Assembly: GCA_034521495.1 (NCBI GenBank)
Contig: JAXHMK010000004.1
Location: 496,001 to 560,000 of the forward strand
Direction: 5' to 3'
Source: Balneolaceae bacterium
GTDB taxonomy: Bacteria; Bacteroidota; Rhodothermia; Balneolales; Balneolaceae
DNA: 64,000 nt
Shown: positions 37,931 to 47,349 of the stretch, one piece after another
Layout: each line of letters opens with the position of its first letter
Numbering within the stretch: position 1 is the stretch's first letter
The notes under the pieces: model-generated
What the model saw: only the letters and a program-made list of their open reading frames with translations
Told to the model about the DNA's origin: nothing
Databases searched by the model: none
Translations under genes and position numbers: made by a program

Positions 37931-40900
37931 ATGCCTACCAAAGCTTTTATCACCAACAGTAAAACACAAGCCAGGACTTTAAAGAAAAGACTACATGAAT
38001 TAATCAGTCACAGTGCTGAACTGAAATTTCTTGTCGGCTTTTTCTATTTCTCAGGGTGGAGAGAATTATACAGTGCTCTAAAAGAGAAAGAGGATCTGAC
38101 GATTAAGCTTTTGGTTGGGCTACAAATCGACCATTTGCTGGGAAAAATGGTTGAGGTGGAAACAGAGGATGGAGAAAAGTCCAATAGGGAAATTGCCGAC
38201 CGACTGATGGAATCTTTTTCCAAAGCTTTGAATGATGAGGAACTGGATCACGAAGAATTTTACAAGCAGGTGGATTTCTTTATCGGTCTGCTGGAAAGCG
38301 GCCGCTTGCAGATTCGAAAAACACAGGAGCCAAACCATGCTAAGCTCTATTTCTTTAAATATGATGATGCGTCTAAAACGCTGATCGAATCCAGTTTTAT
38401 CACCGGCAGCAGTAACCTCACCAGAGCAGGTATGCAAGAGCAGAATGAATTCAATGTAGAGCTGCGCGATTTGGGAGCAAGCGAGGCCGAAGCCTATTTT
38501 GATGAACTTTGGGATACGGCCATTCGAATTACAGAAGATGATGCCACAAAAGAGTATTTGATACAACTTATCAAAAATCGTACCCAGGCGGCGACCGTTT
38601 CCCCATTTGAAGCATACATCATGGTGCTTCAAACATACCTGGAGCTGATGGATCAGAAGAAGATAAAGCCCCAGATCAAGGATCTTCTCGAAAAGCAGGG
38701 GTACATAGAATATACCTACCAGACGGATGCCGTGAAGCAAGCACTGACGATCATTGATCAATATCACGGAGCCATTATTGCAGATGTTGTTGGTTTAGGG
38801 AAATCTGTGATTGCAAGCCTGGTGGCAAAAAGTCTTGGAAAAAGGGGAATGATTATTTGTCCACCCGGATTGATGGGCGACCCCAAAGCTAAAACATCCG
38901 GCTGGCACAAATACACCCAGGATTTCAAGCTCTATGATTGGGAAGTCCATTCCGCCGGTAATCTGGAAGCGGCTTCGAACTATCTGAATGAATGGGGGGA
39001 GGATATAGAAATCGTCATTATTGATGAGGCGCACCGTTTTCGGAATCAGGACACGCAGGATTATGAATATCTCAGCACCATTTGCCAGGGACGTATTGTA
39101 TTGTTGTTAACGGCAACGCCATTTAACAACAGCCCGGCTGATATTTTCGCTCTTCTTAAACTGTTCATTGTTCCGGGTAAATCGGGCATTACTCTGGAAG
39201 ATAATCTCGAAGCAAGGTTTTCACACTATGAGTCTGTTTTCAGGAAGCTCTCTTACATCACAAAGAACTATAATTCAAATGATCCGGATAAGAGAAGTAA
39301 AGCCGAACGAACCTATGAACAACTATTTGGAACGTTACCTATTGATCTCAACAGGGTAAAGCAACGGTCGAAAGAACTGGCTGATGAAATACGCAATGTG
39401 TTAGAACCGGTTTTGATACGCCGGAACCGGCTGGATTTAAAAAATGATCCTGTGTACAAGAAGGAAGTGATGAATCTTTCTAACACGGAAAATCCCAAAG
39501 AGCTGTTCTACGAGTTAACAAAAGAGCAGTCGGCCTTTTATGATGAAATTCAACAGGATTACTTTGGAGATGGAGCGGCATTTAAGGGAGCCATCTATCA
39601 GCCCTTTATGTATGAAAATAAAGTAGATGAAGAGGACTTAGACGAAGAAGGGAACCGGTCATTCCAGCAACAACGCAACTTGTATGAATTTATGAGACGA
39701 TTGCTGGTAAAACGTTTTGAGAGTTCGTTTGGCTCGTTTAGGCAAAGCATTTCCAACTTTATTCAAGTGCATCAGGCTGTTTTGAAGTTTATAGAGCGGT
39801 CAGGGAAATATATACTGGACAGAAAAATTATTGAAAAGGTGTACAATGGCTCAGAGGAAGAAATTGAAGAAGCGTTAGAGAAATTTAAGGAATCATTGGA
39901 TGAAGACCGGCATCCAAGACATGATAAGGTTTATGAAGTAGAAGAATTTGAATTCAAGGATCAATTCTTATCTGATATTAAATCAGACATTGAATTATTG
40001 GAGGAGGTCAAAGGAAAGGTTGAACGATTAAACCTTGCTACCAATGATCCAAAGGCTCACCGGGTTATTGAAGAAATAAAAAAGATCATCCATGAAACTC
40101 CGAAGCCGGGTGAACCCAAAAGAAAAGTAATCTTATTCACCGAGTATGTGGACACGGTTAAACATCTGAGAACTTTTTTTGAAAAAGAGTTTAAAGACGA
40201 GCTGTTTGTAGTGGATGGCAGTCTGGGGAAAAACAAGGCAGAAGAATTGCTGAATAACTTTGATGCCAGCAGAAAAAAAAGTAAACAGGAAGATAAGTAC
40301 AGTGTCTTGCTAACCAGTGATATTCTTTCGGAAGGCCAGAATCTTAACCGGGCTGGTGCTATCATTAATTACGATATTCCCTGGAATCCAACGAGGGTAA
40401 TTCAACGGGTGGGAAGAATTAACCGTATCGGGGAGAAGGTGTTTGAAAATCTGAGAATTTATAATTTTTTCCCAACCGAACAGGGGGCGACGGTTGTAAA
40501 GAGCCGGGAGATTGCCGCTAATAAGATGTATTTGATTCATAATACACTGGGTGAAGACGTTAAAGTTTTTGATGCAGATGAAGAACCGTCACCATCAGAA
40601 CTTTTTAACCGGGTAAACAGACACCCTGATGAGAGTGAGGAAATAGCTCCGATTACACAGATAAGACTGAAGTATGACGAAATTAAAAAACACCATGCAG
40701 ACATTGTCGAGAGAGTCGAAAAATTACCTTACCGTATAAAAACCGCCAAGCAATTCGACAAAAATGAATTACTTGTTTTTAGAAAAAAAAGATTAAGTCT
40801 TTTTATCAGTCATATAGCCGATACAGAAGCAGAAAAAATTGTGCCGGAAACGATCTATTCTCTTTTAGATGCCATTCCTCATATTGAATGTGGCAACGAT

Positions 40901-41308
40901 GAGCCAACCCTGCCGTTAAGCCCACGCTTCTGGACATGCTATGAATCTGTAAAAGCTCACAAAATGGACTACACATCAACTCATTCAGAAATTTCTTTTG
41001 AGGTAAAAGCCATCAACGTTTTGAAAGCTGCACTGCATCATTTTAAGCAGGAATTTCAACCTGAGATTCCATTTATACGAACCCTGATTAAAGATTTAAC
41101 GCAATATCGTTCCCTTCCAAAATTTACTCTTCGAAGGATAGCAAATGTTGATTTCGAAAAAGACAAAAAGAAAGCAATTAGTGATCTTAAAATTGCTTTA
41201 AAAAGCACTAAGAAACGTTTCGGGGAAGATTACCTGGAAAAACTCGAATCGAGAATTGGGGATATGAAGAGTGAGATTATTATTGCGGTTGAGAATGTTA
41301 GAAATTAA
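37931..41308 (+). CDS. PLD-domain helicase (SNF2-like)
   Basis: Intact, 1,125 residues. Residues 1-190 form a phospholipase-D-like domain with NHAKLYFFKYDD (His135) and ITGSSNLTRAGMQEQNEFNV, a nuclease-type PLD half. A superfamily 2 helicase follows: VVGLGKSVIASLVAKS (Walker A, about 284-292), IVIIDEAHRFRN (about 360), LLLTATPFNNSP, and C-terminal LLTSDILSEGQNLNRAG then IIPWNPTRVI-like QRVGRINRIG. Such PLD-helicases accompany methylases in DISARM-like and related systems. The type IIG methylase upstream is the natural partner, although broken. Cleavage or translocation on unmodified DNA is inferred. Confidence 0.87.
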   Translation: MPTKAFITNSKTQARTLKKRLHELISHSAELKFLVGFFYFSGWRELYSALKEKEDLTIKLLVGLQIDHLLGKMVEVETEDGEKSNREIADRLMESFSKALNDEELDHEEFYKQVDFFIGLLESGRLQIRKTQEPNHAKLYFFKYDDASKTLIESSFITGSSNLTRAGMQEQNEFNVELRDLGASEAEAYFDELWDTAIRITEDDATKEYLIQLIKNRTQAATVSPFEAYIMVLQTYLELMDQKKIKPQIKDLLEKQGYIEYTYQTDAVKQALTIIDQYHGAIIADVVGLGKSVIASLVAKSLGKRGMIICPPGLMGDPKAKTSGWHKYTQDFKLYDWEVHSAGNLEAASNYLNEWGEDIEIVIIDEAHRFRNQDTQDYEYLSTICQGRIVLLLTATPFNNSPADIFALLKLFIVPGKSGITLEDNLEARFSHYESVFRKLSYITKNYNSNDPDKRSKAERTYEQLFGTLPIDLNRVKQRSKELADEIRNVLEPVLIRRNRLDLKNDPVYKKEVMNLSNTENPKELFYELTKEQSAFYDEIQQDYFGDGAAFKGAIYQPFMYENKVDEEDLDEEGNRSFQQQRNLYEFMRRLLVKRFESSFGSFRQSISNFIQVHQAVLKFIERSGKYILDRKIIEKVYNGSEEEIEEALEKFKESLDEDRHPRHDKVYEVEEFEFKDQFLSDIKSDIELLEEVKGKVERLNLATNDPKAHRVIEEIKKIIHETPKPGEPKRKVILFTEYVDTVKHLRTFFEKEFKDELFVVDGSLGKNKAEELLNNFDASRKKSKQEDKYSVLLTSDILSEGQNLNRAGAIINYDIPWNPTRVIQRVGRINRIGEKVFENLRIYNFFPTEQGATVVKSREIAANKMYLIHNTLGEDVKVFDADEEPSPSELFNRVNRHPDESEEIAPITQIRLKYDEIKKHHADIVERVEKLPYRIKTAKQFDKNELLVFRKKRLSLFISHIADTEAEKIVPETIYSLLDAIPHIECGNDEPTLPLSPRFWTCYESVKAHKMDYTSTHSEISFEVKAINVLKAALHHFKQEFQPEIPFIRTLIKDLTQYRSLPKFTLRRIANVDFEKDKKKAISDLKIALKSTKKRFGEDYLEKLESRIGDMKSEIIIAVENVRN

Positions 41309-41316
41309 AATCAAGA

Positions 41317-41375
41317 ATTCCTCTCAAAAAATGCGTATTCCCTTCCACTTGATGTAGTGTATTTGCCTTGGTTAT
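41317..41375 (-). pseudogene. 3'-end remnant of a second Y-family polymerase gene
   Basis: Fifty-nine bases nearly identical to the 3' end of the polymerase gene at 43329-43388, same orientation. The minus-strand reading is TKANTLHQVEGNTHFLR, against TRANTLHRVEGNTHFLERNV in the full gene. It marks the left edge of the AbiE segment. Confidence 0.75.
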
Positions 41376-41503
41376 GTTTCATATCTAAAGAACATGAATT
41401 AAAACTCATAAATTAGATATAAAATATAACTATAGGAGCTTTTTATTATGTTTTGTATCTTAAAAGTGATTTAATAACTCATTATACAGATATAAAACAT
41501 AAT
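41371..41503. promoter_or_regulatory. AbiE operator: two inverted repeats
   Basis: Four related 16-bp half-sites: GTTATGTTTCATATCT (41371-41386) facing AGATATAAAATATAAC (41415-41430), and ATTATGTTTTGTATCT (41445-41460) facing AGATATAAAACATAAT (41488-41503). Arm matches are 14/16 and 15/16. AbiEi antitoxins are known to repress through inverted repeats in their promoter, and this layout fits well. Confidence 0.7.
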
Positions 41504-41519
41504 TACCATTCTGAATGGT

Positions 41520-42347
41520 ATGGGAACACGAATGAAAAATATCTCAACAAAATCGAGTACACTGCTACGGTATTTGGCAAAGAACAAGATACGTTGCTTT
41601 GAAGTATCCGATGCGAAACAGGCACTTCCCGAATCATCGGATAACACGTTGATCAAGTTGCTTTCCGATATGGTACAGCGGGGATTGTTAATGAGGATTA
41701 AAAATGGAGTGTATTGCGTCATCCCCTATGAGGAAGATCCGGAACAATATATGCCCGAGTGGCATCTGCTGCCTGAATATTTAATATCCGGGGGTGAGTA
41801 TTACATTGGATATTATTCCGCGATGGAAATCCATAACCTGATTACCCAGCCTTCATTAAAAGAACAAGTGGTCGTCTCGAAACAGGTGAAGCCGAGCATC
41901 CAAAACGTAAAAGATGTGACGTTTCAGTTTATCTATCACAACGAAAAGCATTTCTTTGGCAAGAAAAAGATGTGGATAAATTCCTACGATAAAGTTTGGT
42001 GCTCTGACCTTGAGAAGACCCTGATCGACTGCTTGTACAAACCGGATTATGCCGGTGGCATTGTAGAAGTGGCTCGCGGCCTGTATAGATCAAAAGACAA
42101 CATCGATTATGAAAAACTGCTGGAGTACGTCATTACATTTGATACGCAGGTTGTGATCAAACGCCTGGGCTTTTTATTGGAATTGTTTGAAATAGACACC
42201 GACATTATTCCAAAGCTACAGGAGCTGAAAACGGCTTCCTATACTGTTTTAGATACCGAACTTCCCAAGACCGGAAAAATGCACAGCCGCTGGAGTATTC
42301 GTCAGAACCTGGATACCGAAACCATTACATCCGCTATAACCACATGA
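41520..42347 (+). CDS. abiEi: AbiEi-type antitoxin and repressor
   Basis: Protein of 275 residues. The first 70 residues are a winged helix (LRYLAKNKIRCFEVSDAKQA to LLSDMVQRGLLMRIKNGVYC), followed by the AbiEi core (PEYLISGGEYYIGYYSAMEI, KTLIDCLYKPDYAGGIVEVA). The start could be ATG 41520 or ATG 41532; the first overlaps a small palindrome TACCATT/AATGGTA. The stop overlaps the abiEii start by 4 bases. As in other type IV systems it should repress the operon and counter the toxin's activity. Intact. Confidence 0.88.
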   Translation: MGTRMKNISTKSSTLLRYLAKNKIRCFEVSDAKQALPESSDNTLIKLLSDMVQRGLLMRIKNGVYCVIPYEEDPEQYMPEWHLLPEYLISGGEYYIGYYSAMEIHNLITQPSLKEQVVVSKQVKPSIQNVKDVTFQFIYHNEKHFFGKKKMWINSYDKVWCSDLEKTLIDCLYKPDYAGGIVEVARGLYRSKDNIDYEKLLEYVITFDTQVVIKRLGFLLELFEIDTDIIPKLQELKTASYTVLDTELPKTGKMHSRWSIRQNLDTETITSAITT

Positions 42348-43147
42348 TTGTACCTGCAGAAATTCAACAACAGGCCCGTGAGGTCGGAGTACGTGATACG
42401 CAAATGGAAAAGGATTACATCTTGTCCTGGATTTTGCAGGGAGTAGCTCATCACGAGCATCTGCGGACTGCTTTGGTGTTCAAAGGAGGGACTGTTTTAA
42501 AGAAGTTTTATTTTGAGGACTACCGCTTTTCTGAAGATCTGGATTTTACACTGAATAATTCTGAGGTGACCAATGAGCAAATATTTGAGGGGTTTCACGA
42601 GGTATTTGAATACATAAAAGAGGAAGCCAATATTCCATTGGAGCTTATTGATGACAATGAACATGAGGATGGCGGCATCAATTTCTACATCAGCTATACG
42701 GGGCCGCTCGGCGGAAAGGGAAAGCAAAAAAGTGTGAAGGTAGATATATCGAGAAGTGAGCTTATCTGTTTTGATCCCGTTACCAAACCGGCCATTGGGC
42801 TTTACAGCGATCAGGATGAATTCGAGCTGCTGTGTTATCCACTAAAAGAGATATTAATCGAAAAGATGAGATCGGTGATGCAGCGCATGCAGCCCCGCGA
42901 CTTTTACGACATTTGGTACTTATTGGAAATTGAACAGATGGATCTGGAATTTTTATTGCCTGAATTTTCGCAGAAGTGCGAGCACAAAGGTCTCCATTCT
43001 GCCGATTTTGAAGATGCTTTACAAAAACGCCTCCCACTCTACCAGGCCCGCTGGACTGGCTCAATCAGTGATCAAATTCAGGAACTACCCGAGTTTGAAC
43101 AGGTGGAAAGAGAAGTTCAACGCCATTTTAGAAATATTGAGTTTTAG
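42344..43147 (+). CDS. abiEii: AbiEii-type nucleotidyltransferase toxin
   Basis: Protein of 267 residues of the AbiEii/DUF1814 nucleotidyltransferase family. The catalytic region is visible as ALVFKGGTVLKKFYFEDYRF followed by SEDLDFTL, with the two metal-binding Asp residues, and further KVDISRSE and LKEILIEKMRSVMQRMQPRD with the family signature of this part. AbiEii toxins transfer nucleotides to the acceptor end of tRNA. Co-translated with abiEi, and both genes are intact. The pair is bracketed by two copies of a polymerase 3' end. Confidence 0.9.
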   Translation: MIVPAEIQQQAREVGVRDTQMEKDYILSWILQGVAHHEHLRTALVFKGGTVLKKFYFEDYRFSEDLDFTLNNSEVTNEQIFEGFHEVFEYIKEEANIPLELIDDNEHEDGGINFYISYTGPLGGKGKQKSVKVDISRSELICFDPVTKPAIGLYSDQDEFELLCYPLKEILIEKMRSVMQRMQPRDFYDIWYLLEIEQMDLEFLLPEFSQKCEHKGLHSADFEDALQKRLPLYQARWTGSISDQIQELPEFEQVEREVQRHFRNIEF

Positions 43148-43152
43148 GCGAA

Positions 43153-43248
43153 GGTGACGACCAAGATCACGACTAAGATGGCGACCAAGTTTACGACCAA
43201 GATAGTGACCAAGCTACTGACCAAGGTAGTGACCAAGCTGCTGTCCAA
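43153..43248 (+). repeat. Eight 12-bp tandem repeats (gene remnant)
   Basis: Eight degenerate units of 12 bp ending in GACCAA. In one frame they read D-Q tetrads (VYDQ, DSDQ, ATDQ, GSDQ) followed by ELQVFELCKLLHSRKEILEC and IGSGFQTF. This matches the T-D-Q-V repeat and winged-helix tail of many Schlafen/AlbA-type ATP-binding regulators. A stop lies inside the second unit, so it is a leftover C-terminus. Confidence 0.6.
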
Positions 43249-43322
43249 GAGTTGCAGGTGTTTGAACTCTGTAAACTGCTACACTCCCGAAAGGAGATCT
43301 TAGAATGCATTGGTTCAGGGTT

Positions 43323-44666
43323 TCAAACATTCCTCTCCAAAAAATGCGTATTCCCTTCCACCCGATGTAGCGTATTCGCCCTGGTAATACACTTTGGCCC
43401 AAACCGGTTTTTGATCTTATCCACAGCTTTTGTCCTGGCTACTTTATCCTCATCATCCTGGAAGAATACATTCAGTTGATTGGTCTTGTCGATCTTATGC
43501 GTTCCAAGACCGATGTTTCGAATTTCCATGCCGTGCTGGCTTGCTTTCTCAATGGCCGGAGATACTTTCTCCATCAGTGCAGCGTACACGTAGTCATCAA
43601 TATTCGTATGAGCCTCGGTACCAAACCGAAATCCTACTCCCGGTTTGTCTGGTTCGTTGAATCCAAACATCCCTGAATAGGAGTTGGCCCGGATGCCGTA
43701 GGCTCTCATCCGGTAGCAGATCTGCTGGACGGCAATGGCGTATTCTCCTTTGATCCGTTCAACATCCGTAGAACCTTCCGAAAAGGTGTGGCCATAGCTA
43801 ACCCCTTGTTTGGGTTTGTAGTCCTCGGAGATCTCTTCCAGTACACGTCCCTGGTCTTTGCCGGTAATGGTTTGATAGAGCATCTTTCCGAAGTTGGCAC
43901 CAAACAGGCGGGTGAAGGTATGAATGTTGCCACGCTCCGCAACATCTCCAATGGTTTTGTACCCTTCGGCCAGGATATGTTCATGTCGTCGTCGGCCCAC
44001 GCCCCAAACCTCGTCCAGATCCAGCGGCCAGATTTGGGTTCGTTCATCATCATCGGTCAAGATCAATGTTCGTCCCTTCGGTTTATTCAAACTGCTGGAT
44101 AGCTTGGCGTAGGTCTTGGAACGGGCAATCCCCACAGCCCCGACCAGGTTCGTCACTTCGTAAATTCGCTCCTGAAGCCGCCGGGCAAACTCATCAATCT
44201 CTTTTCGGGATCTGTCTTTCAGGAAATCGACCTCCATAAAGTATTCATCCATGCTGTAGCGCTCTACCACCGGCGCGAACTCCTTGAAGATGAAATGAAC
44301 CTGCTTGGAGATGGCGGTGTATGCGTCATAATCCACCTGAAGCATGCAGACGTGCGGACAGAGCTGCCACGCTTCATAGGCACTCATTCCGGTCTTGATG
44401 CCAAAGCTTCGGGCTTCGTAGCTGGCCGTGGCTACAATGCCTTTCACCTGCCCGTTCTCTTTTCTCCATCCACCGATAATCAGCGGCAGTCCGTACAGAC
44501 TCTTACGAAGCTGTTCGACCTGTGCGTAGAAACATGCGAAATCAAAGTGAAGATACAGACGCTCTTTTCGGGATTTGTGTTGGTGCTCCGGGTAGATGGT
44601 ATTGTAGAGCGTAATCCGGTGGACATCGTGCTCAGGTTGGTAGCTGTGGTTCTTGTTTTTCTTCAT
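43323..44666 (-). CDS. Y-family DNA polymerase (DinB/UmuC-like)
   Basis: Intact polymerase of 447 residues for translesion synthesis. The first metal-binding Asp is in LHFDFACFYAQVEQ and the catalytic pair in VVERYSMDEYFMEVD. GVGRRRHEHILAEGYKTIGD is the helix-hairpin-helix part. The N-terminus has an extra stretch of about 35 residues before the palm. It is divergently transcribed from an unknown gene at 44739, which converges on an SRAP gene; together they form a DNA-damage cassette. No clear LexA box was identified in the 72-base divergent spacer. Confidence 0.9.
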   Translation of the reverse strand: MKKNKNHSYQPEHDVHRITLYNTIYPEHQHKSRKERLYLHFDFACFYAQVEQLRKSLYGLPLIIGGWRKENGQVKGIVATASYEARSFGIKTGMSAYEAWQLCPHVCMLQVDYDAYTAISKQVHFIFKEFAPVVERYSMDEYFMEVDFLKDRSRKEIDEFARRLQERIYEVTNLVGAVGIARSKTYAKLSSSLNKPKGRTLILTDDDERTQIWPLDLDEVWGVGRRRHEHILAEGYKTIGDVAERGNIHTFTRLFGANFGKMLYQTITGKDQGRVLEEISEDYKPKQGVSYGHTFSEGSTDVERIKGEYAIAVQQICYRMRAYGIRANSYSGMFGFNEPDKPGVGFRFGTEAHTNIDDYVYAALMEKVSPAIEKASQHGMEIRNIGLGTHKIDKTNQLNVFFQDDEDKVARTKAVDKIKNRFGPKCITRANTLHRVEGNTHFLERNV

Positions 44667-44738
44667 AAATATTCTCGAAACCTATTGATATGTGTAATAT
44701 ATGTGTGTAGGTTGCTTTGACCAAAAAGATTTACGGTC

Positions 44739-45347
44739 ATGAATGAATTTCCTCTTGTAGAAATGCTGGCTCTATTTACCCGCTATGAGGCCAACCCGGA
44801 TGCCGACTGGCGGTTGCCCTATCGAAGGGATCTGCTGCGCGTGCGCTCCTGCCACAGCAAAGAGCAGGGAGGCGTTCGTAAATCCTTCTACACCATTGAT
44901 ACCAAACAGGGAGAGAGGTTCGATCTGGTCTTTAATGAACAGGAACTGCTGTGGTCACTGAATAAAGCCAATGGCTATGAGGACAAAGCCATCGACCGTG
45001 TACTGGCACTTGTGGACCGGCATAAGCACAAGCCGTCCAGGGCACACCGCGTCATTCCCTACCGGTTTGAACTGCTGCCGGAAGAGCTGGCCAAGAAAAC
45101 CTATGACGGCACTGAAAAACCGTTGATACGCAGAATGCAGCCGTACCGGTTCCGATCTGGAAAGATACCTTCCACACAAGTATTTGGAATTCCAACGATT
45201 CACATGGAAAACACGATGATTACCAAAGAGCTAAACTATGTGGTGGAAACCGATCAGCACCGGTTTTTTCACCTGGTCTACATCCTGGATGAGATGGACT
45301 GGCGGTTTATGCAGGAGGTGGATGAGGAGTTCTTCTTTGTTCGCTAA
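44739..45347 (+). CDS. Unknown protein between Y-polymerase and SRAP
   Basis: Intact, 202 residues, starting MNEFPLVEMLALFTRYEANP. Contains RDLLRVRSCHSKEQGGVRKS FYT, a lysine/arginine-rich middle (LVDRHKHKPSRAHRVIPYRF) and a C-terminus rich in aromatic and acidic residues (LDEMDWRFMQEVDEEFFFVR). No signal peptide or membrane helix. The 3' end overlaps the SRAP gene by 41 bases in convergent orientation. Its neighbours suggest a role in DNA-damage tolerance. I do not recognise the family. Confidence 0.7.
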   Translation: MNEFPLVEMLALFTRYEANPDADWRLPYRRDLLRVRSCHSKEQGGVRKSFYTIDTKQGERFDLVFNEQELLWSLNKANGYEDKAIDRVLALVDRHKHKPSRAHRVIPYRFELLPEELAKKTYDGTEKPLIRRMQPYRFRSGKIPSTQVFGIPTIHMENTMITKELNYVVETDQHRFFHLVYILDEMDWRFMQEVDEEFFFVR

Positions 45348-46045
45348 CCAAACAGATCTGCTTTCTGAGTGAGGCTTTGTCATTATTCCTCACATTGCCG
45401 ACAGCTTTGCTCACAATATACTCATCGATTGCATCATCGGGATACGGACGCAGGAAATCCGTAAGATAGTCCGGGTCTTGATTGTCCGGATTCAGCCAGT
45501 CATCGAATTCCGATGGGTGCAGGATTACCGGCATACGATCATGGATGTCTTCCATCACTTTATTCGGCTTGGTCGTAATGATCGAGTAGGATTTGTTCGA
45601 GGCTTTATCTTCCGGGGCTAAATCGGAAAATATTCCGGCAAATCCCATGAACTTCTCTTTCGTAGGATAGATATAGTGAGGGGTCTTGTTTCCTTTCTTC
45701 CCAGCCCACTCGTAGAACCCACTGGCCGGAACGATGCACCGGCTTTTGATAAAAGGCTTTTTCCACATGGGCTTCTCTAATAAAGAGTCATCTCGTGTAT
45801 TGATCGGCAGGAAAGGCTTCTTCCCCGGTTTCGGCTTCCACCCCATAAATCCCCAGTGCATGGTATCCAGGATTCGCTTTCCGTTCTCATCGACAAACGC
45901 CACCGGCATTTCGTGAGTGGGAGCAACATTATAGTTGCCGTAGGGTTCATCCTGTTCACTTGTTATGGCACCGCTGTCAACGGCATTTAAGAACTCTTCG
46001 ATTTCCTGTGCTTTTCTGTAGGTAAGTAGTGTATCGCCGACACAT
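45307..46045 (-). pseudogene. SRAP/YedK-family abasic-site protein, start frameshifted
   Basis: SRAP proteins crosslink to abasic sites in single-stranded DNA through Cys2. Here the expected start MCRRYTTY is present at 46045, but one extra base near 46020 puts the rest out of frame: YRKAQEIEEFLNAVDSGAIT, EPYGNYNVAPTHEMPVAF, the Asn segment in NTRDDSLLEKPMW, the Glu in ASGFYEWAGKK and the His in DIHDRMPVILHP are all kept. Reading restarts only at ATG 45909, which would lack Cys2 and the first strands. Either recently broken or a sequence error. It forms a cassette with the Y-polymerase. Confidence 0.8.
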
Positions 46046-46119
46046 AGGTTTTACTTTTTTATTGAGTCTAATAATTGAGATATATGTGAAAAAAAAAACA
46101 AACGTTTAAGGGCTGCGGT

Positions 46120-46488
46120 TCAAATCTTTACACTGTTTATTTTTAAATGCCTCCAAAAATTATCGCCATTGCTTCTATCGTTTTCATTTGGCTCATAGTT
46201 CAAAACATATTGGACTTCAAAATTTTTGGAATCTCTATCATTTACTGCAATGCAGGAATCTAAATCAAAGTATGCAATGGCTGATGTCAACAGTGTCATA
46301 CCACGATCAATAATTTCTTGACGGTTAATGCCTTTTGAAGATGTAAAGACGTAGCCAAAATTAGGCTTTGAATCAGATAGCATAATACCATAAGCTGTAT
46401 TTTTATCATTTGATTCATTTTTGTTTTTATCAATAATATTGTTGAATTGTGTCCCAAATTGAACTCTTTCATTTAAATTTAACGCCAC
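46120..46488 (-). CDS. Unknown small protein
   Basis: Open frame of 122 residues with a GTG start at 46488, overlapping the end of the nuclease-like gene. Reads FGTQFNNIIDKNKNESNDKN, GIMLSDSKPNFGYVFTSSKG, TLLTSAIAYFDLDSCIAVND and ends HLKINSVKI. No family recognised. Possibly a partner of the upstream gene. Confidence 0.45.
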   Translation of the reverse strand: MALNLNERVQFGTQFNNIIDKNKNESNDKNTAYGIMLSDSKPNFGYVFTSSKGINRQEIIDRGMTLLTSAIAYFDLDSCIAVNDRDSKNFEVQYVLNYEPNENDRSNGDNFWRHLKINSVKI

Positions 46489-47313
46489 AAATTTCTTGCT
46501 GCATTAACATATAATTATCGCGTGCATCTTCAGGATCAAATGCTTGAAGTGTATCTTTCTGAGCCCTGATCTATAATTTGGTAATCTTTCAGTGAGCGAA
46601 TTAATCACATTTTCAGTTAGCTCCATATTTGCTTCATTCTCCTTTTTCCAGTCAATAAATTCTATCCACTTTGATGGTACGACAGTTAAATCGTCGATTG
46701 AGGCGACATCACTAAAGGATTGATTATGAGAAATATAATGTTGAAAAAATTTTCGCTCGTATCCGATATAGTTTCTCGTATTTTCGTACAAAGAGCTTCT
46801 CGATTCTAAGTAATTTTTTAAATCTGTGAATGTTCTTAATTCTGAAACCAAGTTTAAAAAGTCATTTACTGAAAAATATAGAATAGGAATTCCATCTTGA
46901 GCATTTGGAAGTTTTTCTGAAATTAAAAAGTGATCGTTAAATAGTTCTGCAATGACTATTACATATTTTATTTCTATTGATTTTGGATCAAAATTTACTT
47001 TACCTCTTATGTCATGGTCACACCAGAACTTTTCATTTGCAATAGTTTTTAAAGCACCTTTAGCTTGTTTTACAGCTTTTTTACTACTCTTTTTAACCCA
47101 GCTTTTTAGTTTTTTTCCAGATTTAGAATCCGGATCTTCTTGAGCTTTCATTGAAATAAGAATTGCTTCTTCTTTCATAATGATCAAATGATCACATACT
47201 TCTTTCTCAATACCCTTTTTTAAATATTTCGGGCTATGATAAACACACTCACGACTTAACGGTAACGATGAAAATTGTGCTACAAATTTTTCAGCCCAAT
47301 CAGTTCTTGACAT
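46469..47313 (-). pseudogene. Restriction-nuclease-like protein, frameshifted near its end
   Basis: Protein of about 280 residues beginning MSRTDWAEKFVAQFSSLPLS. The segment KGIEKEVCDHLIIMKEEAIL followed by ISMKAQEDPDSKSGKKL has the spacing of acidic and lysine residues seen in PD-(D/E)XK-like proteins, but the match is loose. A shift near 46560 gives a natural end (DTLQAFDPEDARDNYMLMQQ, EICGVKFK). As written it ends slightly differently at 46504, so it might still be nearly full length. Confidence 0.5.
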
Positions 47314-47349
47314 TTTTCTCTATTGTGTATTAATGTAAAGGATTACGGT

